64,000 bases of DNA from Cyclobacteriaceae bacterium (GCA_016787605.1 JAEUUE010000030.1:1-64000); one strand, 5' to 3'. Counted from the stretch's first letter, positions 34,459 through 43,287 are shown. Numbers and translations are program-made. The notes: generated by a model not told the origin, from the sequence alone.

Positions 34459-36483
34459 CTATCGGTCAGGATCCTTCTCGATATCCTTTTTGAAGAACTT
34501 GTCGTCTTCGTCTTCCTCTTCGCCTTCTTTGATGAGGCGCGGACCGATCTCGAGGATCTTAAACTCGGTACGGCGGTTTCGCTGCCGTCCGTCCGGGTTG
34601 TCGGAACCATCGGGGTTGGTGTTGCGGGCAATGGGCTTGGATTCTCCGTAGCCCTTGGCGACCAGCCGTTCAGGAGCAATGCCCTTCTTGATAAGGTAGT
34701 TGACGGTGGCGGCAGCACGCCGCTGGGAGAGGTTGATGTTGTATTCTACGGAACCCGCGCTGTCGGTATGCGATGACATTTCGATCTTGATCTCGGGGTT
34801 GTCGTTCAGCACGTCCACCAGTTTATCAAGTTCCCGGGCCGACTCCGGACGGATGTTGGCGCTGTCGTATCCGAAGTAGATGTTCTTGAGAACAAACACC
34901 TTATTCTTTTCCAGGCGATCGAGGACCAGGAGCGTGTCGAGGGTGATGTTGGTGACCAGTTCTTTCAGGGTGGCCGGATCAACGGTTTTGCCTATCGTTT
35001 GGTATTGTCCGCGCTGCACCAGGAAGCCTTCCGCCTCACCGATAAGGGTGTACTTCTCGTTTTCATAAACGCGAAAAAGAAACTTCCCGTCATTGCCGGT
35101 CACATAGTCCTGCATGATGTCGCCCTTGGAATCGAGCAGCGTTACCTTCGTGTCCGCAAGAATATTTTTGGTGCTGTCGGGCCGCATGGAGTAGGTCACG
35201 CCCTGCAGGTAATAGTTGACCACCCGAAGATTGGGGTCGTCATTGATGAAGGTATAGATGTCATCGTCGCCTTTGCCCCCTTCCCGGTTGCTGGTGAAGA
35301 AACCGCGGTCGACACGGAAGAGGAATATTCCAAAATCGTCGGCGGTTGAGTTGACGGGCTGCCCCAGGTTTTCCACCACGGTTTTCCCATTGACCCGGTT
35401 GACCACAAAGATGTCGAGCATGCCATAGCCGGGATGGCCGTCCGATGAAAAATACATCTTCCCGTTTTCAGCGATGTAAGGGAAGGACTCATTGCCTGAC
35501 GTGTTGATTTCCGGGCCCAGGTTGCGAACGCGGGTAAAGCGTCCGCGGGAGTCCATTTGTGCCGAGTAAAGGTCCAGGCCACCGAAGCCACCTTTGCGGT
35601 TGGACGAAAAATACAAATGCCGGCCATCGGGGCTGAAGGCCGGGGTGGATTCCCAGGAGTCCGGCTGGTTGATGTTGATTTGTACGGGCTCGGTCCAGGC
35701 GTTATTGCGGTAGCGCGACAAGTAAAGATCCACGTCATTGGCTCCTTTGCGTTTGCCCGTGTTGCCTTTGGCAAACACCATCGTTCTTCCATCCGGGGAA
35801 AAGGCGATGGTGCCGACATTCACATTGGGTGTATTGATCGATTCCGGCAAAGGCTTGATGGTTTCCGGCTCTACGTTTGCGCCCTGCGTTTTGGCTTTAT
35901 ACAAGTCGGTAAACGGAGTGCCCGTGGAGCCATAGATCCGGTCATTGGACCGCGATGAAGTGAAATACAGTTCGCCGTTCAGGTAGGCTGGGGAATATTC
36001 GCTGAAGTTGGAGTTGAGCGCCTCCAGGTTCTTGATGCGGTAGTAGCTCTGCTTGCTGGCGAGTTCATCCAGGTCTTTGAGACCTTTCAATTCCTTTTGG
36101 GCCCGATCACGCAGCCCTTCGACTTCAGTGTTGGACACCAGGTCCTGAAGCGTTTGCCTGGCGTCTGCATAATTGCCGTTGGCCTGTTGGGATTTGGCCA
36201 GGTAAAGTTGCACTGTATCCTTGCTGATCCCCGGGCCGCCGGCCTTTTCGTAGTACGGCTGGGCCAATTTGATGCGATTCGATTGCCGGTAGGATTCCGC
36301 GATATAGTAATTGGCTTTCCCGTTGTTGGGTTGCTTGGCCAATACGTCTTTGTAGTAAGCAATAACGGTCTCGTAGTTGCCGTAACGGAAATTCTTCAGC
36401 GCCTTGCCTTCAGGACTGCATCCGATGGCCACCCACACCAGGAAGAGAAAGGCTCCCCAACCGATATTCTTGCTGCGTGTCAT
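34459..36483 (-). CDS. PorE-like OmpA lipoprotein with TPR and PD40 repeats (type IX secretion-associated)
   Basis: A 674-residue lipoprotein (lipobox VWVAIGC, Cys22). Domains in order: TPR helices (about residues 30-130), a PD40/WD40-like propeller (about 150-420, blades IAFSPDGRTMVFAKGN, PAFSPDGRHLYFSSNR, AENGKMYFSSDGHPG), a carboxypeptidase-regulatory-like domain (about 440-520), and a C-terminal OmpA peptidoglycan-binding domain (FGYDSANIRPESARELD, SSHTDSAGSVEYNINLSQRR). This order matches PorE of Porphyromonas gingivalis, which anchors the T9SS to peptidoglycan. It ends in an acidic tail (EGEEEDEDDKFF). The ATG at 36483 starts the signal peptide. It follows the 167-residue gene by 38 bp. 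Exact orthology is not proven. Confidence 0.85.
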   Translation of the reverse strand: MTRSKNIGWGAFLFLVWVAIGCSPEGKALKNFRYGNYETVIAYYKDVLAKQPNNGKANYYIAESYRQSNRIKLAQPYYEKAGGPGISKDTVQLYLAKSQQANGNYADARQTLQDLVSNTEVEGLRDRAQKELKGLKDLDELASKQSYYRIKNLEALNSNFSEYSPAYLNGELYFTSSRSNDRIYGSTGTPFTDLYKAKTQGANVEPETIKPLPESINTPNVNVGTIAFSPDGRTMVFAKGNTGKRKGANDVDLYLSRYRNNAWTEPVQININQPDSWESTPAFSPDGRHLYFSSNRKGGFGGLDLYSAQMDSRGRFTRVRNLGPEINTSGNESFPYIAENGKMYFSSDGHPGYGMLDIFVVNRVNGKTVVENLGQPVNSTADDFGIFLFRVDRGFFTSNREGGKGDDDIYTFINDDPNLRVVNYYLQGVTYSMRPDSTKNILADTKVTLLDSKGDIMQDYVTGNDGKFLFRVYENEKYTLIGEAEGFLVQRGQYQTIGKTVDPATLKELVTNITLDTLLVLDRLEKNKVFVLKNIYFGYDSANIRPESARELDKLVDVLNDNPEIKIEMSSHTDSAGSVEYNINLSQRRAAATVNYLIKKGIAPERLVAKGYGESKPIARNTNPDGSDNPDGRQRNRRTEFKILEIGPRLIKEGEEEDEDDKFFKKDIEKDPDR

Positions 36484-36521
36484 TCGTCGAAAGGTAACAA
36501 AAAAGATGAGTGGATGATGAT

Positions 36522-37025
36522 TTACCGCACTCCCGCGGTCTTCGGTAGAAAGCGTGAGAGCCAACTGTCCCTCGCGGCCACACGCCACTGTCGCGCCCAA
36601 TCCGCTTTGGTGGTAATCGTATTATTGAACGTCAGCGAGTCCGCCGTCAGTATGCCCTTTTCGAAAAGAGCTTTCAGTTCGTTCAGGGGGTACAGTCGAA
36701 CCGAATCCCCATCGGCGAAGGCTACCCACTGGCGGTTGAAAAAGTCTATACCCATCCGTTCCTGCATGGATTTCAAGAGGCGCACGGTGCCATCGATGGA
36801 GCATCCACTGGCTCCCGCGTGTCGCTCATCAACCGCCAGGATAATGAATTGATTGTATTCGATCCGGAACGATGTATGCAAAGGCGTTCCATGCGTCGAC
36901 CAGGTGTCGCAGAGGTGATGCAGGTTGTTCTCGGCGGCCGCGCGCTCCACCGCGGTCAACGGGCGGTCTGCCTGGTAAACCCAGAGCCGGGCGTCATCGG
37001 GCAGTTGTTCAAAGGGGAGGTACAT
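36522..37025 (-). CDS. Conserved hypothetical protein, possible gpmI operon member
   Basis: A 167-residue soluble protein I do not recognise by function; homologues in Bacteroidota are often mislabelled as ABC transporter ATPases, but no Walker motifs are visible here. Seen: RLWVYQADRPLTAVE, then a hydrophobic core (YNQFIILAVDE), SGCSIDGTVRLLKSMQERM and IDFFNRQWVAFADGDSVRL. The Cys in GCSIDG is a possible active-site feature. The gene follows gpmI by 15 bp on the same strand, so it is probably co-transcribed. Confidence 0.72.
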   Translation of the reverse strand: MYLPFEQLPDDARLWVYQADRPLTAVERAAAENNLHHLCDTWSTHGTPLHTSFRIEYNQFIILAVDERHAGASGCSIDGTVRLLKSMQERMGIDFFNRQWVAFADGDSVRLYPLNELKALFEKGILTADSLTFNNTITTKADWARQWRVAARDSWLSRFLPKTAGVR

Positions 37026-37040
37026 GCGTTCTACCTTAAC

Positions 37041-38567
37041 TTATTCGGCGATCAGATTGTTCCCGGTCATTTCACGGGGAACGGCCAGCCCCATAAGGTT
37101 CAGGATAGTGGGTGCCAAATCGCCCAGTTTGCCGTTCTTGATGGTACGCTTTCGTTCGTCGTCCACCAGGATGCAAGGCACCGGGTTGGTGGTATGCGCC
37201 GTGTTGGGCGTGCCGTCATCGTTGATCATCAGTTCGGCGTTGCCGTGGTCAGCAATGATGATGATGATGTAACCATTTTTTCTTGCGGCTTCCGTGACGG
37301 CCTCGTTGCATTGATCAACTGTCTCGCAAGCCTTCACTGCGGCGGAAAAATCGCCGGTATGTCCGACCATGTCAGGGTTCGCAAAGTTGAGGCAAATAAA
37401 GTCAGCCTCCCGCCTGGCGAGTTCCGGAAGAATCTTGTCGCGGATGTCGGCGGCACTCATCTCCGGTTTCAGGTCATACGTGGCTACTTTCGGGGAGGGG
37501 CACAAAATGCGTGATTCGCCGGCAAAGGGCTCTTCGCGACCCCCTGAGAAGAAGAACGTGACGTGCGGGTACTTCTCGGTTTCCGCAATCCGGATTTGCT
37601 TCTTGTCCGCTTTGGAAAGAACTTCTCCAAGCGTGTTATTCAGGTTGTCTTTATCGAAAATGACGTGGACTCCCACGAAGGAGTCGTCGTAGTTGGCCAT
37701 CGTCACGTAGTGCAGGCTGAGCTTCTTCATTCCCTGTTCGGGGAAATCCTGCTGCGTAAGCGCCTGGGTGATCTGTCGCCCACGGTCAGTGCGGAAGTTG
37801 AAACAAATGACCACATCACCTTCCTGGATGGTAGCCAGGGGTGTCCCCTTGGAATCAGTGATCACGACGGGCTTGATAAACTCATCGGTTACTCCAGCCG
37901 CGTACGAGGCTTCAATGGCCTGCACAGGATCAGTGGCGGCCGTACCGGTTCCGCGCACCAATAAGTCATAGGCCAGCTTCACACGTTCCCAGCGCTTGTC
38001 GCGATCCATGGCGTAGTACCGCCCGACAATGCTTGCTATTTGTCCGGTTGTCTTGGACAAATGACTTTGCAGTTCAGTCACGTAGCCTGCACCACCCTTG
38101 GGGTCGGTATCCCGGCCGTCGGTGAATGCGTGAACGAAGACGCGGGTGAGTCCCCGCTCATGGGCAATGCGCGTGAGACCTTTCAGGTGATTGATGTGCG
38201 AATGAACACCTCCGTCCGACAACAGCCCAATGAGATGAATAGCCTTGTTTTGCTTTTGGGCGTAGTCATAGGCTGTGGTAAGCACCGGATTTTTATCCAG
38301 TTCCCGCTCGTCTACGGCTTTGTTGATCTTGACCAGGTCCTGGTAAACGACCCTTCCGGCCCCGATATTCATATGGCCCACCTCCGAGTTGCCCATTTGA
38401 CCTTCCGGCAACCCGACTGCAAGACCTGAAGCGTCGAGCTGACTAAAGGGATAACGGGTATAGAGTGAACGGATGTAAGGGGTATTGGCCTTATCGACCG
38501 CCGAGACTTCCTTGTTTCTTGCGATTCCCCAGCCATCGAGAATCATCAACAGCACTTTTCGGTTCAT
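37041..38567 (-). CDS. gpmI: 2,3-bisphosphoglycerate-independent phosphoglycerate mutase
   Basis: A 508-residue alkaline-phosphatase superfamily enzyme that interconverts 3- and 2-phosphoglycerate in glycolysis using two metal ions. Motifs: MILDGWGIARNKEVS (first metal Asp), the phosphorylated Ser in GNSEVGHMNIGAGR, FTDGRDTDPKGGAGYV, NFANPDMVGHTGDF and IIADHGNAELM. Length and motifs are those of the cofactor-independent family. A perfect -7 box lies 15 bp before the ATG. It heads a probable operon with the 167-residue gene and the PorE-like gene. Confidence 0.95.
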   Translation of the reverse strand: MNRKVLLMILDGWGIARNKEVSAVDKANTPYIRSLYTRYPFSQLDASGLAVGLPEGQMGNSEVGHMNIGAGRVVYQDLVKINKAVDERELDKNPVLTTAYDYAQKQNKAIHLIGLLSDGGVHSHINHLKGLTRIAHERGLTRVFVHAFTDGRDTDPKGGAGYVTELQSHLSKTTGQIASIVGRYYAMDRDKRWERVKLAYDLLVRGTGTAATDPVQAIEASYAAGVTDEFIKPVVITDSKGTPLATIQEGDVVICFNFRTDRGRQITQALTQQDFPEQGMKKLSLHYVTMANYDDSFVGVHVIFDKDNLNNTLGEVLSKADKKQIRIAETEKYPHVTFFFSGGREEPFAGESRILCPSPKVATYDLKPEMSAADIRDKILPELARREADFICLNFANPDMVGHTGDFSAAVKACETVDQCNEAVTEAARKNGYIIIIIADHGNAELMINDDGTPNTAHTTNPVPCILVDDERKRTIKNGKLGDLAPTILNLMGLAVPREMTGNNLIAE

Positions 38568-38582
38568 GGGTGAAATTTAAGT

Positions 38583-38590
38583 CAAATATA
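38583..38590 (-). promoter_or_regulatory. -7 box (TATATTTG) of gpmI
   Basis: A perfect TAnnTTTG on the minus strand, 15 bp before the gpmI ATG. Confidence 0.55.
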
Positions 38591-38627
38591 GGGCCACGCC
38601 CGGCGTTTTGACGTTCTGGCAGGCCGG

Positions 38628-38658
38628 TTGTCGGGCAGTATTTAATGGCATACTTTTG
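38628..38658 (+). promoter_or_regulatory. Promoter TTG-N20-TACTTTTG of the DUF4783 gene
   Basis: TTG at 38628-38630 and TACTTTTG at 38651-38658 with a 20 bp spacer. The element ends 2 bp before an ATG at 38661, so the second ATG at 38676 is the likely start of the gene. Confidence 0.65.
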
Positions 38659-38675
38659 GAATGAAATTGGCTGAC

Positions 38676-39065
38676 ATGAAGCGTTTTGTGCTTGTTTTCG
38701 TCTTTTGGGCAGGGCTTGCCGTTCATGGAATGGCCCAGCCTGAGATATTTAACCCCGCCAAAGAGGCCATCAAGAAGGGTGATGCCACCGCTTTAGTGAA
38801 AACATTCGCCGTTTCGGTAGATATCAACCTGGAAGGAAACATCAGCACCTACAGCAAAGCGCAATCAGAATTTGTCCTAAAGGAATTCTTCAAGAAGCAC
38901 CCGGTGACCGATTTTGCCATCATGCACACCGGCTCTTCCAAGGGTGGGCTGCAATTCGCCGTCGGCAGGTACCTAACGGCGGGCGAGGTATACACCGTCC
39001 TTATCCGCGTACGCCAGGTAGGGGAACCTTACCTGGTTCATGAAATCAGTTTTGTGAAGGAGTAG
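38676..39065 (+). CDS. DUF4783 secreted protein
   Basis: A 129-residue exported protein. With the ATG at 38676 it starts with a good signal peptide (MKRFVLVFVFWAGLAVHGMAQ); the promoter box just upstream of the earlier ATG at 38661 supports this choice. The mature part, a SnoaL/NTF2-like alpha/beta fold by pattern (KGDATALVKTFAVSVDINL, KAQSEFVLKEFFKKHP), ends in YLVHEISFVKE. The family is found next to nadC in many Bacteroidota, as here (6 bp gap), but its role is not known. Confidence 0.82.
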   Translation: MKRFVLVFVFWAGLAVHGMAQPEIFNPAKEAIKKGDATALVKTFAVSVDINLEGNISTYSKAQSEFVLKEFFKKHPVTDFAIMHTGSSKGGLQFAVGRYLTAGEVYTVLIRVRQVGEPYLVHEISFVKE

Positions 39066-39071
39066 TAGCGG

Positions 39072-39956
39072 ATGCACCCGGTGGCCACCGTTGCCCTTCC
39101 CTCGTACATCACTCCTGAAGCCCTTTCAGCGTTCATTGTTTCCGCCATGCGTGAGGACATCGGCGCCGGTGACGTAACGTCAATGGCCACCATTCCGGAA
39201 ACGGAGAAGGCGGCTGTGAAGCTCCTGGTCAAAGATTCTGGTTTGATCGCCGGCGTGGATCTGGCTCGTCGCATTTATGAACAGGTGGACTCGGCCGTGC
39301 GACTGACCGTCCGTTGTCCGGATGGAAACCGCGTGGCTCCGGGCGACATTGTCTTCCAGGCCGAGGGATCTGCGCGTACGTTGCTGGCGACAGAACGACT
39401 GGTGCTGAATTGCATGCAGCGAATGAGCGGCATCGCCACCTATACCCATCGACTCACCCAATTGCTGTCGGGTACCCGCGCGCGGTTGCTGGATACCCGG
39501 AAGACCACCCCGAATTTTCGACTGGCGGAAAAATGGGCGGTTCATATCGGAGGGGGCCTTAATCATCGGTTTGGATTGTTTGACCGGATCATGATCAAAG
39601 ACAATCATGCCGACATTGCCGGGGGTGTGAGTGTGGCCTTGGATCGCGCAAAAGAGTATGTGAAGAAGACCGGAGCTTCGTTGAAAATCGAAGTGGAAGC
39701 CCGTTCATTGGAAGAAGTGAGACAGATCATAAAGACAGGGGGAGCGGATATCATCCTGTTGGATAACATGAATACCGAGACCCTTCGAAAGGCCGTCGAC
39801 CTTATCGGCGGGGCCTGTGCCACCGAAGCCAGCGGAGGCATCACGGAAGAAAATCTCAGGGACGTGGCGCTTACGGGGGTGGATTTCATTTCGATGGGCG
39901 CATTGACGCACTCGGTGAAAAGCCTGGACCTGAGCCTCAAGGTAATGGGGCAGTAG
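39072..39956 (+). CDS. nadC: Nicotinate-nucleotide pyrophosphorylase (carboxylating)
   Basis: A 294-residue quinolinate phosphoribosyltransferase that makes nicotinate mononucleotide in NAD synthesis. Signatures: REDIGAGDVTSMATI, the catalytic Arg/Lys segment RLLDTRKTTPNFRL with AEKWAV, MIKDNHADIAGG, KIEVEARSLEEVRQI, IILLDNMNTETL and EASGGITEENLRDV. It starts 6 bp after the DUF4783 stop, so the two are co-transcribed. The N-terminal extension before TPEALSAF is a few residues longer than usual. Confidence 0.95.
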   Translation: MHPVATVALPSYITPEALSAFIVSAMREDIGAGDVTSMATIPETEKAAVKLLVKDSGLIAGVDLARRIYEQVDSAVRLTVRCPDGNRVAPGDIVFQAEGSARTLLATERLVLNCMQRMSGIATYTHRLTQLLSGTRARLLDTRKTTPNFRLAEKWAVHIGGGLNHRFGLFDRIMIKDNHADIAGGVSVALDRAKEYVKKTGASLKIEVEARSLEEVRQIIKTGGADIILLDNMNTETLRKAVDLIGGACATEASGGITEENLRDVALTGVDFISMGALTHSVKSLDLSLKVMGQ

Positions 39957-39976
39957 GCAGATTAGTCTCGGGCGAT

Positions 39977-39984
39977 TAACTTTG
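39977..39984 (+). promoter_or_regulatory. -7 box (TAACTTTG) of the YcxB-like gene
   Basis: A perfect TAnnTTTG 23 bp before the ATG at 40008. Confidence 0.5.
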
Positions 39985-40007
39985 CGCCCCATTTAGTTGA
40001 AGCACGC

Positions 40008-40481
40008 ATGATCGTCAAGACTCGAAACTACCGGCTCGAACGCCCCCTCTACATAAAATTGGCGCTCGGAAGCGTCCTGCGCCAGCAATGGTGGACTATC
40101 CCGATTGCCCTGGGCATCTGTTTACTCTATCTGTGGGTTCCCAGTTTCTGGTGGATTTTTGCTGGAGTGATGGCCTATGGGTTGTATGTCCTTTTCTGGC
40201 TCATTCAGTTTTATGGCGTGACCCAGCTTGACCAGGGGAAGATGCTTTTCGAGCGTTTTTCCTATGAGATCACCAGCCAGCAGATTGTGATGAAGATCAA
40301 CGCGAGGGAAGGAATGCCGCTCAAGTGGGACCAGATCAAGCGGGCGAAAGTAGGCAAGGACTTCTTCCTGCTCTTTGTGAACAAAGCCCAGTTGATTCAC
40401 CTTCCTTTCAAGATCTTTAATACGGACAACGAGAGGAAGTTCCTGGGAAGCATTCTCAAGACAAAAGGACTGGTCAAGTAA
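40008..40481 (+). CDS. YcxB-like membrane protein
   Basis: A 157-residue protein with two adjacent transmembrane segments (about residues 30-50 and 47-70: IPIALGICLLYLWV and WWIFAGVMAYGLYVLFWLI) followed by a C-terminal soluble domain, with YEITSQQIVMKINAREGMPLKWDQI resembling the YcxB-like/YdbT barrel pattern and LIHLPFKIFNTDNERKFLG at the end. It has no signal peptide; the N terminus is cytosolic. Function unknown in the family. It is monocistronic between nadC and recX. Confidence 0.75.
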   Translation: MIVKTRNYRLERPLYIKLALGSVLRQQWWTIPIALGICLLYLWVPSFWWIFAGVMAYGLYVLFWLIQFYGVTQLDQGKMLFERFSYEITSQQIVMKINAREGMPLKWDQIKRAKVGKDFFLLFVNKAQLIHLPFKIFNTDNERKFLGSILKTKGLVK

Positions 40482-40508
40482 CCAAGTCCTTGTTCCGGCA
40501 AAAGCAAT

Positions 40509-40516
40509 TAGTTTTG
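40509..40516 (+). promoter_or_regulatory. -7 box (TAGTTTTG) of recX
   Basis: A perfect TAnnTTTG 12 bp before the recX ATG; a TTG (40490-40492) is 16 bp upstream, somewhat close. Confidence 0.5.
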
Positions 40517-40528
40517 CCGTGAACCTGT

Positions 40529-41029
40529 ATGGCCGTACGCTCCAACGTTTCAGAGACCTCACGCCGGCGCTATTCACCGGAAGAAGCCTTCACCCGGATT
40601 TGCCGGTACTGTGCCTACCAGGAGCGTTCCCACAAGGAAGTACGGGCCAAACTGTTTTCCTATGGGCTATTCTCTTCCCAGGTGGAGGAGCTTCTTTCAC
40701 GGTTGATCACGGAGGGGTTCCTCAACGAAGAGCGTTTTGCCAGGGCATTTGCCGGCGGGAAGTTCAGGATGCAGAAGTGGGGTCGCCTCAAAATTGTCCG
40801 TGCCCTGGAGACTCATGGATTGAGCGGCCGATGCATTCAGCGTGGCCTTAAAGAAATCGACGGAACGGCCTACACCAAGGTCTTGCGGCAGTTGCTGACC
40901 CGAAAACTGGCAGGGTTAAATGAGGCCAATCTTTTTAAGGCCCGTCAGAAAGCGGCCCAATTTGCGATTGGAAAGGGATACGAGCCTGAGTTGGTTTGGG
41001 AACTTCTTCGGGACTTAACCCAGGAATAG
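40529..41029 (+). CDS. recX: Regulatory protein RecX
   Basis: A 166-residue all-helical three-repeat protein that inhibits RecA filament growth. Signatures: YCAYQERSHKEVRAKLFSYG, the second repeat EELLSRLITEGFLNEERFAR, FRMQKWGRLKIVRALETHG, and the third repeat AQFAIGKGYEPELVWELLRD. No recA is adjacent, which is common outside gamma-proteobacteria. The N-terminal 14 residues are basic. A promoter box precedes it. Confidence 0.9.
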   Translation: MAVRSNVSETSRRRYSPEEAFTRICRYCAYQERSHKEVRAKLFSYGLFSSQVEELLSRLITEGFLNEERFARAFAGGKFRMQKWGRLKIVRALETHGLSGRCIQRGLKEIDGTAYTKVLRQLLTRKLAGLNEANLFKARQKAAQFAIGKGYEPELVWELLRDLTQE

Positions 41030-41087
41030 CAGGGTGGATTGTTGCCTTTCCTGGTGCCCTGACGACCGTGCATTTTTCAATTACTGT

Positions 41088-41095
41088 TACTTTTG
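41088..41095 (+). promoter_or_regulatory. -7 box (TACTTTTG) of the DinB operon
   Basis: A perfect TAnnTTTG 12 bp before the ATG at 41108; it overlaps a possible TTG start at 41093, which is therefore rejected as the start. Confidence 0.5.
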
Positions 41096-41107
41096 CACTT
41101 TCATTCC

Positions 41108-41626
41108 ATGACACTTACCGACGTATCCTGCCGAATCCTGCAGCAATTAGCCGATGTCATGCGCCAGCTTGATTCGGCAGATTTTGTCCGGCCTTCCGTG
41201 TCGCTGAGCCAGGCGACCATCGGTCAGCATGTGCGCCATATCCTGGAATTTTTCCAATGCCTGGAGCGAGGGTTGCCCAAGGGTGTGGTCAACTATGATG
41301 AGCGCGAGCACAATGAACTCTTGCAGGAGAACCGCGAATTGGCCCTGCAGGTCATCGACCAAATCACCACGTTTCTCCGGAATCGTGAGGGCAATGTATC
41401 CTTGTCACTGGAGGTGGGCTATGAGCGCTCGAGCGACAGGACCCAAACGGTACCTTCCAATTACTTCAGGGAATTGACGTATAACATTGAGCATGCCGTT
41501 CACCACATGGCACTCATCAAGATAGGTTTGTGGGAAGTCGCTCCCCGGGTCGCCCTCCCCGTTGATTTTGGCGTGGCCGTCAGCACACTGCGTCACCAGG
41601 AGTCGCTGCTTGCGTCCCGCCAGTAG
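41108..41626 (+). CDS. DinB-like four-helix-bundle protein
   Basis: A 172-residue DinB/YfiT-like protein. Metal-site His are in IGQHVRHILEFFQCL, the third-helix YNIEHAVHHMALIKIGL and VSTLRHQESLL. The family includes bacillithiol-S-transferases and mycothiol maleylpyruvate isomerases, so a thiol-dependent or damage-response role is possible; substrate unknown. It begins an operon whose next genes are an ATP-grasp ligase (8 bp after the stop) and a LysE exporter. Confidence 0.85.
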   Translation: MTLTDVSCRILQQLADVMRQLDSADFVRPSVSLSQATIGQHVRHILEFFQCLERGLPKGVVNYDEREHNELLQENRELALQVIDQITTFLRNREGNVSLSLEVGYERSSDRTQTVPSNYFRELTYNIEHAVHHMALIKIGLWEVAPRVALPVDFGVAVSTLRHQESLLASRQ

Positions 41627-41634
41627 CTTTCCCC

Positions 41635-42678
41635 ATGATTTCATTCGCCTCTCTTTTCAGGAGCAACTTCTTTGTCAAAGCCCGGAATTGGGAGTACTGG
41701 CCCTTTGGCATCGTGCATGCCCCTCTTTTTATCTATTGGCTATGGTTATCGGCCAAGTCACGGTCCATCACGTTCTTCTCCGCATCCAACCCGGGTATCC
41801 TCATGGGAGGTATGTTTGGAGAGTCCAAGTTTGACGTGATGCGCAAGGTGCCGGATGAAGTGAAACCCCGGACAATTCGGCTTGATTACCCCACCACCAA
41901 GAGTGCAGTACTTGAGGTGTTGTACCGTGAGCGTATGACCTTCCCGCTGATTTTCAAGCCTGACCTTGGAGAGCGGGGATGGAGGGTCAGGAAGATCGAA
42001 AAAGAGTCCGACATCGAAGATTACCTCTCCATCATCACCTTGCCGTTCCTTGCGCAGGAGTTTGTTTCGCTTCCCCTCGAATTCGGCGTATTCTATGTAC
42101 GGTACCCCAGCCAGCCGACAGGGCGCGTTGTATCCATCGTGGGAAAGGAGATGCTTTCGGTTACCGGCGACGGGCAACGATCGCTCAGGGAGCTCATCCT
42201 GAACAAGGACCGGGCACGGCTTCAGTGGCAAACCTTGGAAAAGACCTATCACAGCCGATTGGATGAGGTCCTTCCTTCCGGCAAGCGACTGGAACTGGTA
42301 TCCATTGGCAACCACTGTCTCGGCACCAAATTCCTGGACGCCAATCACCTGATTACGGACCGGCTCACCCAGTCCTTTGACGCGCTCAGCAAACAGATCG
42401 AGGGATTTTATTTCGGCCGCTTTGACCTTCGTACGGCTTCACTGGAAGACCTGGAGCGGGGAAAGGTAATGATCCTGGAACTGAATGGGTGCGGGGCAGA
42501 GCCGGCGCACATCTACCAACCGGGTTATTCTTTGTGGAACGCCTGGCGTGTATTATTTCGCCATTGGAGTGATATTTACCGGGTGAGCCTGGAGAATCAT
42601 CAGCAAGGGACCCCCTATATTTCCCTGGCCGAAGCCCGGTCCATCTATAGGCACTTCAAGGCATTGACGTCGGCATGA
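41635..42678 (+). CDS. ATP-grasp ligase-like protein
   Basis: A 347-residue ATP-grasp protein. Segment TFPLIFKPDLGERGWRVRKI is the ATP-binding beta-strand with the Lys, FLAQEFVSLPLEFGVFYVRY is the nucleotide pocket, and GKVMILELNGCGAEPAHIY is the Mg-binding Glu/Asn loop. An N-terminal hydrophobic segment (APLFIYWLWLSAKSRSITFFSASNPGIL, shown in two parts WLWLSAKSRS and FSASNPGILMGGMF) suggests association with the membrane. The acid and amine substrates cannot be deduced. The stop overlaps the next ATG by 4 bp, tying it to a LysE exporter; this invites a make-and-export hypothesis. Confidence 0.8.
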   Translation: MISFASLFRSNFFVKARNWEYWPFGIVHAPLFIYWLWLSAKSRSITFFSASNPGILMGGMFGESKFDVMRKVPDEVKPRTIRLDYPTTKSAVLEVLYRERMTFPLIFKPDLGERGWRVRKIEKESDIEDYLSIITLPFLAQEFVSLPLEFGVFYVRYPSQPTGRVVSIVGKEMLSVTGDGQRSLRELILNKDRARLQWQTLEKTYHSRLDEVLPSGKRLELVSIGNHCLGTKFLDANHLITDRLTQSFDALSKQIEGFYFGRFDLRTASLEDLERGKVMILELNGCGAEPAHIYQPGYSLWNAWRVLFRHWSDIYRVSLENHQQGTPYISLAEARSIYRHFKALTSA

Positions 42679-43286
42679 GCTACCTCTGGGTCTTCTTCCT
42701 GGGATTTATTTTCAGCTTTGTTGGCTCCATTCCTCCGGGCACGCTCAACGTAACAGTTCTTCAGCTGGCTCTTGAGCGCCAGGTAAAAACCGCCTTCCGC
42801 TTTGCGCTGGCCGTATCGATCATCGAATATCCCTACGCGTGGATCGGCGTGCAGTTTGAATACTACATTTCTACCTCGCCGGTCATCCTTGAGAATTTCC
42901 AGCTCATCGCCGCGCTGGTTATGACATTGCTGGGAGTATCCAACCTTTGGCCCACGGGAAATCCACGCGGGATCGCCAGAAAATTTCAGGAAAGCGGGTT
43001 TCGCCGGGGTATCCTGCTGAGCCTGCTTAATCCCATGGCCATTCCGTATTGGATGGGATTCACGGCGTACCTCAAGGTTCAGGGATGGATTGACCTGGGC
43101 ACAGTCGGGCTACTGCACAGTTATGTTTTCGGCACAGCCGTCGGAACGTTGGCGTTGCTGAGTGTATTGATCTTCTTTTCGCAACGGGTGGCCCCCTACG
43201 TACAGGGTAGCCGGTGGCTCAAAATCATTCCGGGTTTGATTCTCCTGGGTTTGGGTTTGTACGCCTGGTGGCAATACTTCTTCTAG
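42675..43286 (+). CDS. LysE family translocator
   Basis: A 203-residue inner membrane exporter with about six hydrophobic segments. The opening FSFVGSIPPGTLNVTVLQLAL carries the family PPGP-like loop, here PPGTLN; GILLSLLNPMAIPYWMGF is the second conserved region with Asn-Pro. LysE/RhtB proteins export amino acids and related small molecules. Its ATG overlaps the ATP-grasp stop. It converges on tag with one base between the stops. Confidence 0.88.
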   Translation: MSYLWVFFLGFIFSFVGSIPPGTLNVTVLQLALERQVKTAFRFALAVSIIEYPYAWIGVQFEYYISTSPVILENFQLIAALVMTLLGVSNLWPTGNPRGIARKFQESGFRRGILLSLLNPMAIPYWMGFTAYLKVQGWIDLGTVGLLHSYVFGTAVGTLALLSVLIFFSQRVAPYVQGSRWLKIIPGLILLGLGLYAWWQYFF

Positions 43287-43287
43287 T

